64,000 nt of DNA from Heligmosomoides polygyrus polygyrus. Lineage: Eukaryota; Nematoda; Chromadorea; Rhabditida; Heligmosomidae. Made by a program: the position numbers and the translations under genes. How positions within the stretch are numbered: the stretch's first letter is position 1; every line of letters begins with the position of its first letter. This document shows, piece by piece, positions 33,940 to 46,119 of this stretch. The notes beneath the pieces were generated by a model. It was not told the origin of the DNA. It made no database searches and saw only the letters and a list, made by a program, of their open reading frames with translations. The stretch lies in the NCBI GenBank assembly GCA_947396885.1, contig OX377202.1, positions 58,492,034-58,556,033 of the forward strand, in the 5' to 3' direction.

Positions 33940-36900
33940 TTTTCCATTTTCAGATATCTATGGTTATGAAGTGATTTTGCTCTCTATTAAGTCGGAAAAC
34001 AATATATGAAACTCTGAGAATGAGTGGAATGCAAGCATCACATTGAGGCAACGTCTTCACTGTCTTGTCGGCCATATGAGCCAAAGTCATCGGCAGGAAG
34101 ACTGTAGGAAGAGGAGTCGCTTGGGACCAGTGCGTGGGTGCGGCGTTGCGACATGTATCCAGAGCTCTACTGATAGGCCAGAATCTTTATAGGATCATAA
34201 TGAGTATACATGTCTCTTGAAGTAGCTTTGAGCAGGGTTGCCCTCGCTACGCTTGTAACGTCGGGCGGCTAAGATCTCTTCTAGGATTTTAAAATTTGTG
34301 TACTCATTGCAAAGCGCACAGGCAGTTTTATTGGACTGCTGACATTATTCGGGATGTTTGTTGCTCCGCCTCTTGTGAACTGTGAAATTCGTCAGGTCGA
34401 ACAACCCAGTCTGGAGGCCAACCGAGAGGCAATGAAGCAATTCTTTTCGTATAAGATGACGTGGTCTTTGCTTCAATCTAGGTGAAGAATTCTGATCATG
34501 AGAAAAAGCACCTTGGGGCAGCGGACTTTGCCCGCACCTATCGGATGAGATAAAGGCATCTTCTCAGGCCGCTTGGTTCTAGAGTCTGTGCATGACGTGC
34601 TATCACTTTGTTGTTGAAAAACCCGAGGCTTCCGTTTTAATGAGGCAGGTTTGAGGCAACTCAACAGGTCAACGTCCAAGTCAAATCAGTCAGAAAGGTC
34701 AACCAACCGTATTTGGAAAGAGAATGAGTACAAGCGCAGGGAGCGTTTCCACGTAAAGAATACGGAGCGAGTTTGAGCGCGAAGCGAATCTATTAAGCGC
34801 ACTTTGAGCGCCGAACTGGCAAAATAGGAAAGAAGGACGCTGCTGAACTGCTCGGAAAACGGCAAATGCTGAACAAGTTGAAGACGTTAGAGGTGCTCAA
34901 CAGCGCGAATCTGCGTGAGGCAGGAACTGCAGGAGGGCTGAGAAGATATTGAACAACATGGAGCAGTGGTAGCATAGAGGTAAATCTTTAAGAAAGAAGC
35001 AACGGTAAACTGCATACAAAATCTGAGGTACAAGCTGATCCAAAAGCGCGCAATGAGGCCAAATTGATCGATCGCGTCGCACAATCAATTTGGCCTCACT
35101 GCGTGGCCATCGCATCGCGCCGCGACGAAGTATAAACGGGTCCTAGGCCGGCAGCAGAGTGCTGCGGATGCCGCGGATCCGCCATGACAACGGCGGGTGG
35201 TGCGGCGTGGCACCCTCAAGACTTGTGCAACACTGCGTACTTTTGCCAGCAGTTGCGGCCTCGAATAATGTCAGAGGTGCAGTAGGCACAACGCTTTTTG
35301 TTTCGTGAGGAAGCGCTTTCTAAGCTAAGTTCTTGAATGCAAGCCTCGAAGTCTAATAGGACGCTCCTTATAACTCGAGAGCTCTGCACCATTTTGCGCT
35401 TGCTCTCACTTTTGTCGTTCTACCTCCACTAAAAGTTCTTCGGTTGACAAACAGCTCGAAGATAATGTGGTATGTAGCCCTTGTGAATGACAGTATTCCC
35501 TCTTGTTGAGTCCGGGAGGTTTGTCCGATGCAATTCTAGCTCATACTGAAAAGAACGGTCTGTTTTGTTGTTGCATTTCTGTGCAAGGGTCCCCTAAACC
35601 TCACATGGCTATCATGTGGCTGGAAGGCCACGAAGATTTGCGGTGCAATTAAAGTTACCTAATATCGTGCTAAGGTTTTTTTCGCGTTACGTTTTGAGTG
35701 GAGGATTCCATACGCCTCCATTTGTCAGCACTAGGGGTGATTATGTTGTTGGTTGTCAAGCTCCTTTATGGACAGAAATTATGCACCAACCTATTATATT
35801 CCTCAGGGATGAGCAGATTAAGCGCTATCCGTTATCCGGTTTCCAGGTTGGCATATCCACCTTCTTGTTCGTTATTTGGTGGTTTTTGGGCCGGATAACG
35901 AGCAACACAATAGCTGAATCCTAGGTTTGGACATGGGGTTGGGCGGTCTTGAAGAGGATCCTTCACGATCATAAGAGTGGTCGCCAGCTGCAACAGAAGT
36001 CATTCAAATTCAGAAGGGTTAGGTGAGGCATTTCCCCACTTGAGAACAGGTTACACGGTTTTAAAGATACCTAACTTCCAGCCTTTCAGAGTCAATAAAG
36101 CTGTGTCGTACATCCATGAGGCCTACTAAACATTGAATTGTCTGCACATCTCATGTGCAAGCCAAGAGGGCATACAAATGGCTATTAGCGATCGCTAGAA
36201 GTGGAGGGCCTGCCGCATCCTCGGAAGACCTTACGGCCGACCTTTGCGTCGTGTCGTCGTCGTATGTGGTTCCACTACTGCAGCGTGTTCGACTTGATTG
36301 CCTGCGGTAAGGTTCCGCAGAGTTTTACGGCTTGCCGCCACTAGCGAGGCGGCAACCACATCCCTGAGCTGCCTATTACGAGTATGATAGCCGTTCCTAA
36401 AGTTCAGGCCGATTACAATAGTTTACCACGTATTCCTACGCTGAATGTGCGATCAAAAAGTGAAGTATTTAGACGGAAACCTACTTTTCCTCTAATTGAA
36501 TGGTGTAGATCCTAATAGCGGTATGTTCACCGTTCAGGCGTACGGCTGAGACCCTTCCCTGGCTAGACCAAAATACAATATTTTTACCCTTTCTGAGAGT
36601 ATCTTGTGTAAACTGGAAGACGCTCTGATTTGGATAGTGTCCAGTTGCACTTCAAAAGGTTCAAGTTTGGATTGAAAACCGTTCAATTTGACTTGAAATT
36701 GTCATAAATGTGTGAGGAACATTGAAATCTGAAGAACTTCTCTTCTAATTAATTGGGAGTAACACTCACACCGAAGCGGACGTCAAACAACGTTTTTTTT
36801 TTGAACAAGAGAGAAGCCCACGCTGACAGAGGACATCCGCTTTTAGGGGTCCTTCTCACCATTAGCTCGTCCGTTAAAATAGTATGAGCAAAATGGACTT

Positions 36901-37325
36901 GAAATATTGAAAGTGTTAGGATAGCGTCTTCAGTCCCATACCTTATCAGACTTGCGCTTCTTCTTCCTCTACCTTCGACTACAAAATGTTCCTTCTATTA
37001 TGCAGGCTTCTTCTTAACAGTACGCTGATTTAAACTGCCATCAAGGCACTATTGTACTTTCACGACTCGAGGAGATGTTGAAAAAATTCTGGCCCAGACC
37101 TCCCGAGGGAGTTATTTGGGGTGCTGATCACGAATCTGGCATTCGTTTTTAAAATTTCGGCTGATTACGGTAGGTTACAGCAGGTACGGGTGACTAGGGC
37201 TGTCGAGGTCATGGAGTGTTAATCACGAATCTGACCCTTTTGACAATTTAGAATGAATGAAACATATGTAGGAGGTGTAGAATGTGTAGGAAGCAAATTG
37301 GTGAAGAAGGCAGCGGTTATGAAAA
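33940..37325. other. no supported gene (about 3.4 kb)
   Basis: Intronic AT-rich sequence. It contains a short hairpin at 35053-35102 (atgaggccaaattgat and its inverse) and a repeat piece at 36290-36380 related to 59345-59415 (gcagag-ttt-cgg, cattagc-aggc, accacatccct-agc). ORFs are short and unrecognised. Confidence 0.5.
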
Positions 37326-37334
37326 AATGGAAGA

Positions 37335-37442
37335 ATAGACCATAGCACGGGAGTCGAACATACGGTCGTCCATCACCTTTGAGCCAGTTCCACGCCTGCT
37401 GAGTCACCGACCCGCTTGCCCCAGAGCCTTTTTGCCGCTTCC
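37335..37442 (-). repeat. tRNA-like (SINE-type) sequence with A and B boxes
   Basis: On the minus strand, GTGACTCAGCAGGCG resembles a Pol III A box and GTTCGACTCCC a B box, about 50 nt apart as in tRNA genes. I cannot fold a clean cloverleaf, so this is more likely a tRNA-derived repeat than a working tRNA gene. Confidence 0.35.
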
Positions 37443-37950
37443 CATACAACAGCGCAGACGCACGTATGCACGTGGGCAGGGGAGTGCGTAAATGAAATTT
37501 GGAATTTCGTTTCCGTAAATCGTAAGAGGTACTTGACTTGTAGTGCAGTTATACAAATTCCTAGAGTTTTTCTAGTAAAACTGATCGACGGTTGTCCAAT
37601 ACATATCTATTTACAGTGTTGTCTTCGTCTTAAGCTGAACACCTTTCTAACCAAACTAGAAGCCATGAAAATCAATCTCCTTCCAAATCAGACTGGAAAC
37701 GTTCTAAGGCAATCAAAACAAACTGTGGGTTCAAAAACGTTATCTCAAAAGGGCACCTATCCCTGGTGCCCAAACAACAGGCCTACCACGTTTAGCTTGC
37801 ATTTAAATTCATGACTGTGAAGGGTGAAGGGACAACTGCAACAAACCAGATTCAGTACAAGAAAATTATTTTGTCTCCAACCAACTCGGCGAAAACAGCG
37901 TTTGCACAAACAATCCAACAAACATTACCTACTGAATGGGCGCATGGCAG

Positions 37951-37995
37951 ATTCCTATCCTATGACAAATTAGGATTTTGTCATAGGATAGGAAT
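37951..37995. repeat. short perfect hairpin (19-20 bp stem)
   Basis: attcctatcctatgacaaa and its exact inverse are separated by about six bases. Unknown function. Confidence 0.7.
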
Positions 37996-38854
37996 GTGCC
38001 AGGATTAATTAGGCCTTTTTGCATTTTGAAATGCATCCAGCATTCTTGTAGCAGTTTGAAAGGAACTTTGTGAACATCGAAACAGTATGATCATATTTTC
38101 GGACACCCAGATATAATCGGATTTTTAAAATAGATTAAGGAGCTATAACGTGCGGCATTCTTAACAGGTGTCCTGTTTGAATCCTTAGACGTTTAATCTG
38201 AAAGATGTCCAGTTTGAGCTGGAAATGGACAGTTTTAATTGAAAATAGTGCAACTTGATTTGGTCAAGGGTCAAGGTCTGTTTCAAACGTATGTAGGGTA
38301 ATCCAGATGACATGTGACAGCGCATTCGGAGGGGGGGGGGGCAGCCCTCACGCGCATTCAAAATCGAGGTTCTTGGCTCGGATCCAGGTGAAACCTCCGT
38401 ACTTTCAGGGACGTGAATTGGTACCCAACTTGTCTGGCAAAGACAAAACACTTCGGCTAGCCGCTTCAGGTCATTCTTTTGGCTGACAAGTGGCTTCCAC
38501 GATATCCCACAGAAGTAAAGTGTGTGGCGCATTCCAAGCAGGGATGCACTGACGCCCTCCATTATTCCTTATCCTTTGGAGTGAAGAGGTATACAAGCAG
38601 AGACACGAAGGTAGTTAAACATCGTTGTTTAATGGAAAGACACTTAGCAGTAAGCTCCGTGTGATGCTCGAATTCAGCATACTTAGTCGTGGAGGCTTGC
38701 AGTACAGGTATCTATCAATTTTGAAGGCATCCACAATTCCTGAAATAAAGGAGAGTCGTTCGAAGATATCAGCCAGTCTCTACTAAATACGAGTCCGACA
38801 CTTACAAAAAGCGTTGACGCTACTTTTCGGCAGTCTTCAGCATTCTGGGACCGT

Positions 38855-39015
38855 ATTCATCAACGATTTACAGCAATTTAACAGAGGAAATACAGCCGAA
38901 CTCCCTGATAGCCCGGCGAAATGTTTGAGCATATCGCTTGATAAGCCGCGCTATCAGGAATTTCGGCTGTAATTTCTCTGTTAAATTGCTGTAGGCCGTT
39001 AATGAATCCGGCATC
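38855..39015. repeat. palindromic element, about 60-bp stem
   Basis: acagcaatttaacagag and cagccgaa-t-cctgatagc on one side are inverted on the other, with few mismatches and a short loop. Looks like a small foldback MITE or small-RNA precursor in jun intron 4. Confidence 0.65.
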
Positions 39016-39689
39016 TGAACGGAAACAAGATGAATGTGATAACCTCCATCCTATCACTGAAAAATGACGCCAGTAGCGTTCGCTTTTTTCTTGAAATGTG
39101 TCGTAAGGTTTGCTTCGGTCGCAGCTCATATGCCTGAACGCTCTCCATCATGACCAGCAGTGGTAATAGATTGAAGCATAACCGTATTATGCTTTTCGGC
39201 AGTTCAGCAGTTGATCCCCACCACCTTTCCAGTCATATGTCTAACACGCTCATCATGGCTTTGCATGGTTCCACTTGTGCTGATTGGAAAAACTCAGTTA
39301 TAGACAAGTTGACCAGGCGGTACTTACAGAGTAGAGTATGTTTCAGTGAACGATCGTTCCTTTATCCATACATGAGCGCATTGTATGCCTTCTATGGGCC
39401 TAGATGAAATGTTCTCCGGCAACTGGAACGCGAGATAGTGCTAGAGTTTCACGGCAAAGGAGGCTAGCCTAATTTAATGGTCTGCACTTTAATTTTTTAA
39501 AATCATTTGTTGGCACTTGCTCCTTAAGAACAGGTCTGATGCTAACACTTTTAAGGTTAGAGAGGGGGAAGTGGAATAAACAGATAGGTAAGGCGGAGGG
39601 ATGGCTCAAGTAGGCTATACGCAAAGTGGCATTTTCTGTCACGATGTTACCGATAAGATCAAAAACAGAACAAATCTGTGGATCGAAAA

Positions 39690-39815
39690 TCACATTTACG
39701 AAAATTTACGATTTACGACCCAAAATTTCGTAAATCGTAAATCGTAAGAAAATTGCCCCAAATCACTGTAAATCGTAAAATCGTAAATCGTAAATCGTAA
39801 TTACGCACAAAACGA
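39690..39815. repeat. ATTTACG / CGTAAAT array
   Basis: Degenerate repeats of cgtaaatcgtaa and tttacgaaaa. Similar in style to the TTTAACG subterminal repeats of the hAT-like elements but a different motif. The array ends attacgcacaaaacg, similar to the tttaacgcacaaaac stretch near the right end of hAT-like element B, so it may be an end of a related element. Confidence 0.5.
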
Positions 39816-39957
39816 AACATGTTTTTCTACTCTATGAAGGGTGGAAATTCTTGCAGCACTTTCCCCCGTTCAGACCTACGCCCGAGACCGTTCCTTGGTA
39901 AGTAGTTTATGATTCCACGTTGTTTTATATTTCTGTTCTTGAAGGGCTTATTGAGGT

Positions 39958-40465
39958 ATGTCGAAGGTGCAATTCCGAACGATATTTTATTTTGACTTCA
40001 AATTGGGACAATCGTCAGCCGAGACAGCTTGACAAATCAATCAAGTGTGGGGGCCTAATAGTGTTGGAGAAAGCACTGTGCGCCAGTGGTTCAGTATATT
40101 TCGGACCGGAGATTTCACCCTTCAAGATGACCCCTGTAACGATCGACCTAGAGCAATCCTGGACGGCGAGTTAAAGGAATTTTCGGAAGCTGAACCATCC
40201 TAAACAGTTCGCGGAAGAGCCAGACGTCAGTAAAACTGCTGTTGCGGATGCTTTGAAACGCCTTGGGAAGGCGGAAAAGCTCGAAAAGTGGGTGCACCAC
40301 AAGTTGAGAGAGCGGCAAAAATTGTCACGTTACGAGATCTGTTCTCCTCTACTTTTACGCAACAAGACTGACCCGTTTTTGGATCGAATCATCACTTGCG
40401 ATGGAAAGTAGATTCTGTATGATAACAGGAAACGTTCCGGACAGCGGCTGGGGCGGTTCTCATTT
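39958..40465 (+). pseudogene. mariner transposase 5' part, interrupted by a LINE
   Basis: Reading frames in sequence: MSKVQFRTIFYFDFKLGQ at 39958, ESTVRQWFSIFRTGDFTLQD with DRPRAILDGELKE, then a stretch that reads like ERAAKIVTLRDLFSS, and finally ITCDGK-stop-ILYD where ITCDEKWILYD is expected. So the N-terminal DNA-binding part and the first catalytic Asp are present, with a stop replacing Trp and several frame breaks. Similarity stops at about 40465, where the LINE-derived sequence begins. No 5' terminal inverted repeat was found. Confidence 0.7.
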
Positions 40466-41316
40466 ACAAGTGATTTATTCTCCGGGAGAATGCCTTTTGA
40501 AGCAAGTGTGTTCTGTAAAGGATCTTGGTGTTCGGTATAATAGCAAGCTCGACTTTGCAAAGCATTACAAAGAGCTGTGCAGAAAGGCCTCGGTTCGCAC
40601 ATCCCAAATCTTTAAAGGCCTTTCTACATGCGGAGAAAAGGTGCTAATTAAGGCGTATACTACGTATGTGAGGTCGACTGTAGAAAGTGGAACTTCGGTA
40701 TTCTCGCCCCATAAAAAGAAAAACATTCTTCTCTTGAAAAAATTCAAGATAACTTCACCCGAAAGACCTACATACGATTGGGTAAGTGCACCTATTCCGG
40801 AGTTCCTCCTAGTAATACCAGGAATGCTGTGTTCAATCTACATACATTTGAATCTCGCAGGAAATTCGATTATATTTGCATGGTGTTCAAAATAATATCT
40901 GGCATCCTCAAAGTCGATTCCTCCAAATTTTTCGATGTTTTCAAATCCAGAACTAGGGGCGGCTCGGTGAAAATTAGGTATCGAGTTCCTAGGTCAAGTA
41001 TTCGGCTGCACATGTTTACATGTAGGGCCGGGTCCGAATACCTATCGCTCAAACTCGAAGTTGCACCAATTCCTCATTGTCTCCCGGCCTGTAGGCGGAT
41101 AGCAGGGAAGCCGCTATTACGTTTTGAGAAGCCCGTAGATAATTTGACTGTTCTTGCTTGTTTTTAGTTCTATTGTATTGATGTTTAAGTTGAGCTTGTT
41201 TATCTGACGTGTGCCTTATGTTACGTAATAAATAGTAATAGTAATAGTAATAGTAATAGTAATAGTAATAGTAATAGTAATAGTAATAGTAATAGTAATA
41301 GTAATAGTAATAGTAA
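40466..41316 (+). mobile_element. CR1/Jockey-type LINE 3' fragment with (AGTAAT)n tail
   Basis: It encodes the region downstream of the RT catalytic core: VKDLGVRYNSKLDFAKH, KEVLIKAYTTYVRS-like (read GEKVLIKAYTTYVRST), LLKKFKI, then after a frame change SRRKFDYICMVFKIISG and a stop at 41167. This is the usual C-terminus of CR1/Jockey-clade elements. It ends in a hexanucleotide tail (AGTAAT, about 14 units, 41232-41316). It is 5'-truncated and inserted into, or next to, the mariner relic. Confidence 0.75.
41232..41316. repeat. (AGTAAT)n microsatellite tail
   Basis: Near-perfect hexamer array directly following the LINE coding end. Microsatellite 3' tails are known for CR1-type and RTE LINEs. 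Confidence 0.95.
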
Positions 41317-41582
41317 AATGTTTGAGGGAAGTGTGATTCATTCATGATTTCCGAGTTGATAAATGGCATGGTGCGCCACCCTTTTCAAGAGTTCTTCGGT
41401 CTCTCCATCAAACACAAGCGGTGGCCAAAGGAAAATCCAAATTCCCACAACAAAAAGCAATGAAAGACCTTCATTTTTCACGAATCGGGCAAGGGTTGAA
41501 TTTATGAAGCTTTCAAAGAGAAACGATCTACTAAGCAATCTAAGGCAATTCAAAAAAAAATTTGCTGACAGGCATCTCCAGG
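41317..41582. other. unassigned sequence between LINE tail and RTE-B
   Basis: A plus-strand frame from 41363 includes RVEFMKLSKRNDLLSNLRQF, which reads like protein but matches no family I recognise. It could be transposon-derived or chance. Confidence 0.3.
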
Positions 41583-43613
41583 ACTTCTTCTTCTTCTTCA
41601 GCGTTTGTCCCGCTTTGTCGCGGCTCTGCTCTTCTGGTGTCATGACGCCACCTTTCCCGGTCTTGCGCTTGATCAGGGTGGACGCCAGTAACTTTCATGT
41701 CCATGTGTAACGTATCGGACCAACGCTGAATTCGGGCGTCCTCTAGGCCGCTTTCTAGATACTTCCAACTCAAGGCCTATCTTGCGGACGCTGTCTTCCT
41801 TTCCACGCAGAACGTGGCCGTACCATCGTAAGCGAGCTTCGCGCATCTTACCCGCTATCGGCACGACACCGAACTTCTGCCGAATAGCATCATTTCTGAT
41901 GCGGTCCATGCGCGTGCCTTCAGCCGTCCAGCGCAGCATCTTCGTCTCCATGACGCTGAGGCGCGTTTCAACTTCCTTAGCCGCGGGCCAACACTCAGCG
42001 CCGTATATTGCCACCGGTCGCACGACTGTTCTGCAGATCTTTGACTTCACGCGCTCTGGTATCTTCCTATCGCAGAGCACACCAGTCAGCGAACGCCACT
42101 TGGACCAAGCTGCACTCACGCGTGAGTTCACTTCAACCATCAGACAGCCGTCAGACGCTATTGCTGATCACAGATATTTAAACTCCGAAGTACGTGCAAG
42201 CTCAGTACCGTTAATCTTAATGGAGCCGGACTCGCTTACGTCAGTCGTTAGGTACTCGGTCTTCTTGACGTTCAATTTGAGTCCGAACATCGCCAGGCGG
42301 TCGCACCAAGCTTGCACCTGCCGCTCGAGATCATCTTTATCTTCGCAAGCGAGCACCAAGTCATCAGCATAGAGCAATGTCCATGGGACAGGCTTCTGAA
42401 GATCTCTCGTAATGGCATCCATGACGACAACAAAGAGGAGTGGAGAAAGAGCAGAACCTTGGTGCACCCCAACAGGGATGGGAAACTCCATTGAGGTTCC
42501 AGCTGCAGCTTGCACTCTACTCTTTGGGCAAGAGTAGAGCATCCGCACCCACTCTATGAGTTCCTCAGGTACGTTGTGTTGTTGCAAGGACTACCATATA
42601 ACCTCACGCGGTACGCGGTCGAAGGCCTTCTCCAGGTCGAGAAAGGCGATATGCACCGGCTTCTGTTTCTCGCGATGCTTCTCCACCAGGAGGCGGGCGG
42701 CGTGTATAGCATCAATGGTCCCACAACCAGCTACGAAGCCGCACTGCTTGTCGGAGAGCCTGACGATTTCACGGATTCGTCTATCGAGGATTCGCTCGAA
42801 GATCTTCATGCTGTGCGAAAGCAAGCGAATCGGACGATAATTGGAGCAGTCTGCAGGACTGCCTTTCTTCTTCCAAATCGGAATCGTCGTACTGTTGTGC
42901 CAACACTCCGGTACTTTCTTCTCCTTTACTACCTGGTTGAAGAATTTAGCCAACCACTAAGCAGGATACCAGAGCTTCGACTTCCAAACATCGGCTTTCA
43001 GATCATCCGGTCCTGTCGCCTTGCATGGCTTCATCTTCTTTAGAGCCGCTTCAGTTTCCTCCACGGTGATCTTGTGAACGGGACCGTGAACAGAATCCAC
43101 AGAAGGGATGGCCTGATGAGGAAATTCCATAGTGGAAATTTCCTCGCAGTAATCACGCCATCGCTTCAGCGCGTTTTTGCGGACTGTCAGAAGATAGACG
43201 CTCTCACCATTGATGCCAAAGAACCTTTCAATATCCTCGGCTTGGCGATGGCGGGTCTTAGCAAGTCGGTACAAATACCGCTCACCATCGCGCGACTCGA
43301 GCTTTTCGTTGACATCACTATAATAAGTGGCTTTCGCAACAGCCACGGACTTCTTTGCAGCCTACTTCGCCTTCTGATACTTCTGCCAGTTTTCGGCTGT
43401 TTTATCGCTGAGAAACACACGACAAAGCGATTTCTTCTCTGTAACCTTCGCCTTCATATCGTCCGTCCACAGCCATGTCTGCTTGTCGACCTTCGGCGTC
43501 GCCCAGGCTTCGTTATGCCGAGTTCCAACCTTGCAGCCTGGCGTATCGCGTCGGTTGCTTTCTTCCAAGTTTTGTCGACAGTGTGTGTTGAAGCCAATCT
43601 TCCTAAGGCATCT
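41583..43613 (-). mobile_element. RTE-B copy 2, 5'-truncated
   Basis: Ends in a short GAA tail (TTC on the plus strand at 41587-41599) and contains the linker and the full RT. The endonuclease is missing; the 5' side stops at the GC-rich MITE at 43614. In jun intron 4, same strand as jun. Confidence 0.85.
41583..43613 (-). pseudogene. RTE-B reverse transcriptase pseudogene, copy 2
   Basis: 43613-43362 and 43346-42957 hold the linker (KVDKQTWLWTDDMKAKV, RHRQAEDIERFFG). 42953-42591 gives RT motifs NYRPIRLLSHSMKIFERI, CGFVAGCGTIDAIHAARLLV and FLDLEKAFDRVPREVI. 42587-42168 gives VHQGSALSPLLFVVVMDAIT and LLYADDLVLACEDKDDLE, with YADD intact. 42140-41673 holds the C-terminal part (PVAIYGAECWPAAKEV, MLRWTAEGTRMDRI, ARLRWYGHVLRG). 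41773-41540 finishes with RWSDTLHMDMKVTGVHPDQ and ERWRHDTRRAEP. Four or five frame breaks and the missing endonuclease make it inactive. It is the best-preserved RT core of this family in the window. Confidence 0.88.
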
Positions 43614-43759
43614 GTTATACTCCCGCGGGAGCATCCGCGGAACGTCCGCGGACCAATGGTGCACGGCGGAGGCGGGCGTAGCGAGGCGCGGCGATTGGCC
43701 AGGTGAGGAGTCTCGGCACGATTCCCGCCCTTCCGCGGATGCTCCCGCGGGAGTATAAC
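43614..43759. mobile_element. GC-rich MITE, 29-bp terminal inverted repeats
   Basis: GTTATACTCCCGCGGGAGCA at the left is mirrored exactly by TGCTCCCGCGGGAGTATAAC at the right; the match continues through ccgcggaa for about 29 bp per arm. Total about 146 bp, no ORF. The end sequence with TA next to the ends suggests a TA-inserting DNA transposon. It sits exactly between RTE-B copies 2 and 3. Confidence 0.8.
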
Positions 43760-43764
43760 TCAGG

Positions 43765-46115
43765 CCTAACAGTCACCACTACTTCGAAGAACTCCGAAGG
43801 CGAGCTTCACGTAATTTTTAGTAATTGGAGCGACACCAAACCTCTGGCGTATTTCGTCGTTGCGAATACGGTCCAGACGCCTAGCGCCAGCCGTCCAGCG
43901 CAGTATTTTCGTTTCCATTACGCTGAGGCTAGTCTCAATCTTCTTGGCTGCAGTCCAGCACTCAGCTCCATACATCGCTACTGGTCGGACGATGGTTCTA
44001 TCAATCCTCAATTTAAGGCGTTCCGGTATTTCCTGTCGCATAAAACGCCTGTCATCCGAGCGCCATCTGAACCACGCTGCGCTCTTGCGCGAGTTCACCT
44101 CGAACGTCAGACTACCATCAGAAGCAATCCAAGGATTCAAGGCACTTGAAGTTTGTTGTTCGTACTACCGCAGTGCAACTGATCTCAATGGACCCGGCTT
44201 CGTTTACGTCTGTCGTCAAATACTCAGATTTTTTGACGTTTAGCTTGAGCCCGAACATCGCCAAGTTTGCGCTTGTCGCTCAAGTTCGCTCTTCTCTTCG
44301 CTTGCAAGCATTACGTCATCTGTATACAGCAGCGTCCAGGGGTAGGCTTCTGGAGGTCTCTCGAAATGGCATCAATTACCACAATGAATAGGATTGGGAA
44401 CCCTCTTGAACACCGACGGAGATAGGAAACTCCGCCGAAGTGCTGGCTGGCGCTCGCACACTACTATTTGGACCACAGTAAAGTATGCGCACCCATTCAA
44501 TAAGCTCTTCGGGAACACCGTGTTGTCGTAAGGCGTACCATCTAACCTCACGCGGTACACGATCAAATGCTTTCTCTAAGTCAAGAAAAGATAGGTGCAG
44601 CGGTTTCTGCTTTTCGCAATGTCTCTCTACCAGAAGACGAGCAGCATGTTTGGCAACGATGGTGCCACAGCCCGCTACGAAGCCACATTGATTGGTGGAA
44701 AGTTGGACAATATCGCGAATACGTCTCTACAATTCGCTCGAAGATTTTACTGTTGTGCGAGAGCAAGTGAATTGGACGGTAATTCGTGCAGTCAGCAGGA
44801 CTGCACCTCTTCTTCCAAATCGGAATCGTCGTTGTTTCCTGCCAACTATACCTGGTTGAAAAACTTCGTTAGCCACTCAGCAGGACTCCAGCACCGCAAC
44901 TTCCATAGGTCGACCGCTATATCGTCGGTGCCCGTTGCTTTGCCTGGCTTCATCATCTTCAAAGCCGTTTCCGTCTCCTCCACGGTGATTTTCTGCACAG
45001 GACCGTGCGTATGGGCAAATTCTACTGCCGAAATTCTCTCGAAGTAGTCACGCCATTGTTTCATAGCCCTCTTGCGGTTCGTCAGTAGATGGCCGTCCTC
45101 ATCGATGATGCCCAAGAATTTCTCGATGTCCTCGGCCTGACGATGGCGTGCCTTGGCAAGTCGATAAAGATGTCGTTCACCATCACGCGTCTCGAGTTTA
45201 TCGCTGAGATCATCACAATTGACGGCTTTTGCAACAGCTACGGCCTTCTTTGCCGCTTTCTTCGCCTCCTGGTACATACGTCATTTGTCTGCGGTCTTGT
45301 CGCGCAGGAACGCGTGATATAATTTTTTCTTCTCTCGGACTTTTTCTCTTACGTCGTTAGTCCACAGCCACGCCAACTTCTCGATCTTGCGGCGTCCAGG
45401 CTTGTCATGTTTTATTCTGAACATGCAGCTTGTAATATCGTATCGGTGGCATCTTTCCATGTTTCGTCGACGGTTGTCACCGTCGGTAACCGAATACGAG
45501 AAACAAAAGCTGCAGTGTTTTCCTTCAACCGCCACCACTTGATTCTCGGTGGACCGCATCGCTTGACATGCCTCAGGCGAACTTAAGAGTGCATACCAGT
45601 GGACGGTGCTGTGTGGCGACAGTCTGTACGGCACCACCTTCGCATCTGTAACCGCTTTCGATCGCGATGCTTCACAATACTCATACTCAAGGAATCGCTC
45701 ACCAGCAGCGTTACGTGCCCCATATGCAAACCGCCGTGACAGCTGTGACCATCTTTCGCAGTCCCACATGAGCGATGAAGTCACCTGCGATAACGACAGC
45801 GTCTTCTTACGATACCTCTGCTGTCTTTTCATCGAGCAGGGTCCAAAACTCATCCTTGGCTCTAACAGAGCAGCCTGCCTGCGGAGCGTACGCAGAGAAG
45901 AAATGATACATACGCTGTTCAGCAGCGACTACGACCTTCATCAAGCGGTCATTAAAACGTTCCCCGCTTATAATCGCGTCTCGGAAACGTTCGGAGACGA
46001 TTACACCAACACCGCTGGTGGTCCTGGGACTGCCGCACAGAATGGCCTTGAAGCCTCGGCCTATGTCCCTCGACTTACAACAGTACCACCTCGTCTCCTG
46101 TACCGCACATAGAAC
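43765..46115 (-). mobile_element. RTE-B copy 3, older and more diverged
   Basis: Third RTE-B copy, same orientation. It includes part of the endonuclease, the linker and the RT, but lacks the 3' tail: its 3' side ends at the GC-rich MITE. More stops and frameshifts than copies 1, 2 and 4. Confidence 0.8.
43766..46115 (-). pseudogene. RTE-B endonuclease/RT pseudogene, copy 3
   Basis: About 46115-45800 carries decayed endonuclease pieces (FSAYAPQAGC, LLDEKTAE in changing frames). 45277-44846 is the linker and RT start (RHRQAEDIEKFLGI, VEFAHTHGPVQKITVEETE, GKATGTDDIAVDLWK). The middle RT (44700-44250) is broken into short frames. 44140-43766 is the C-terminal RT block (FRWRSDDRRFM, VRPVAMYGAECWTAAKKI, MLRWTAGARRLDRIRNDEI). 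The frame then runs into unrelated sequence at GVLRSSGDC. Clearly inactive. Its divergence from copy 2 shows the two inserted separately or duplicated long ago. Confidence 0.8.
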
Positions 46116-46119
46116 TAAC

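Noticed and set aside
41338..41643. 101-codon minus-strand ORF with a hydrophobic stretch
   Set aside because: No family recognised and it overlaps the antisense frame and the RTE-B tail.
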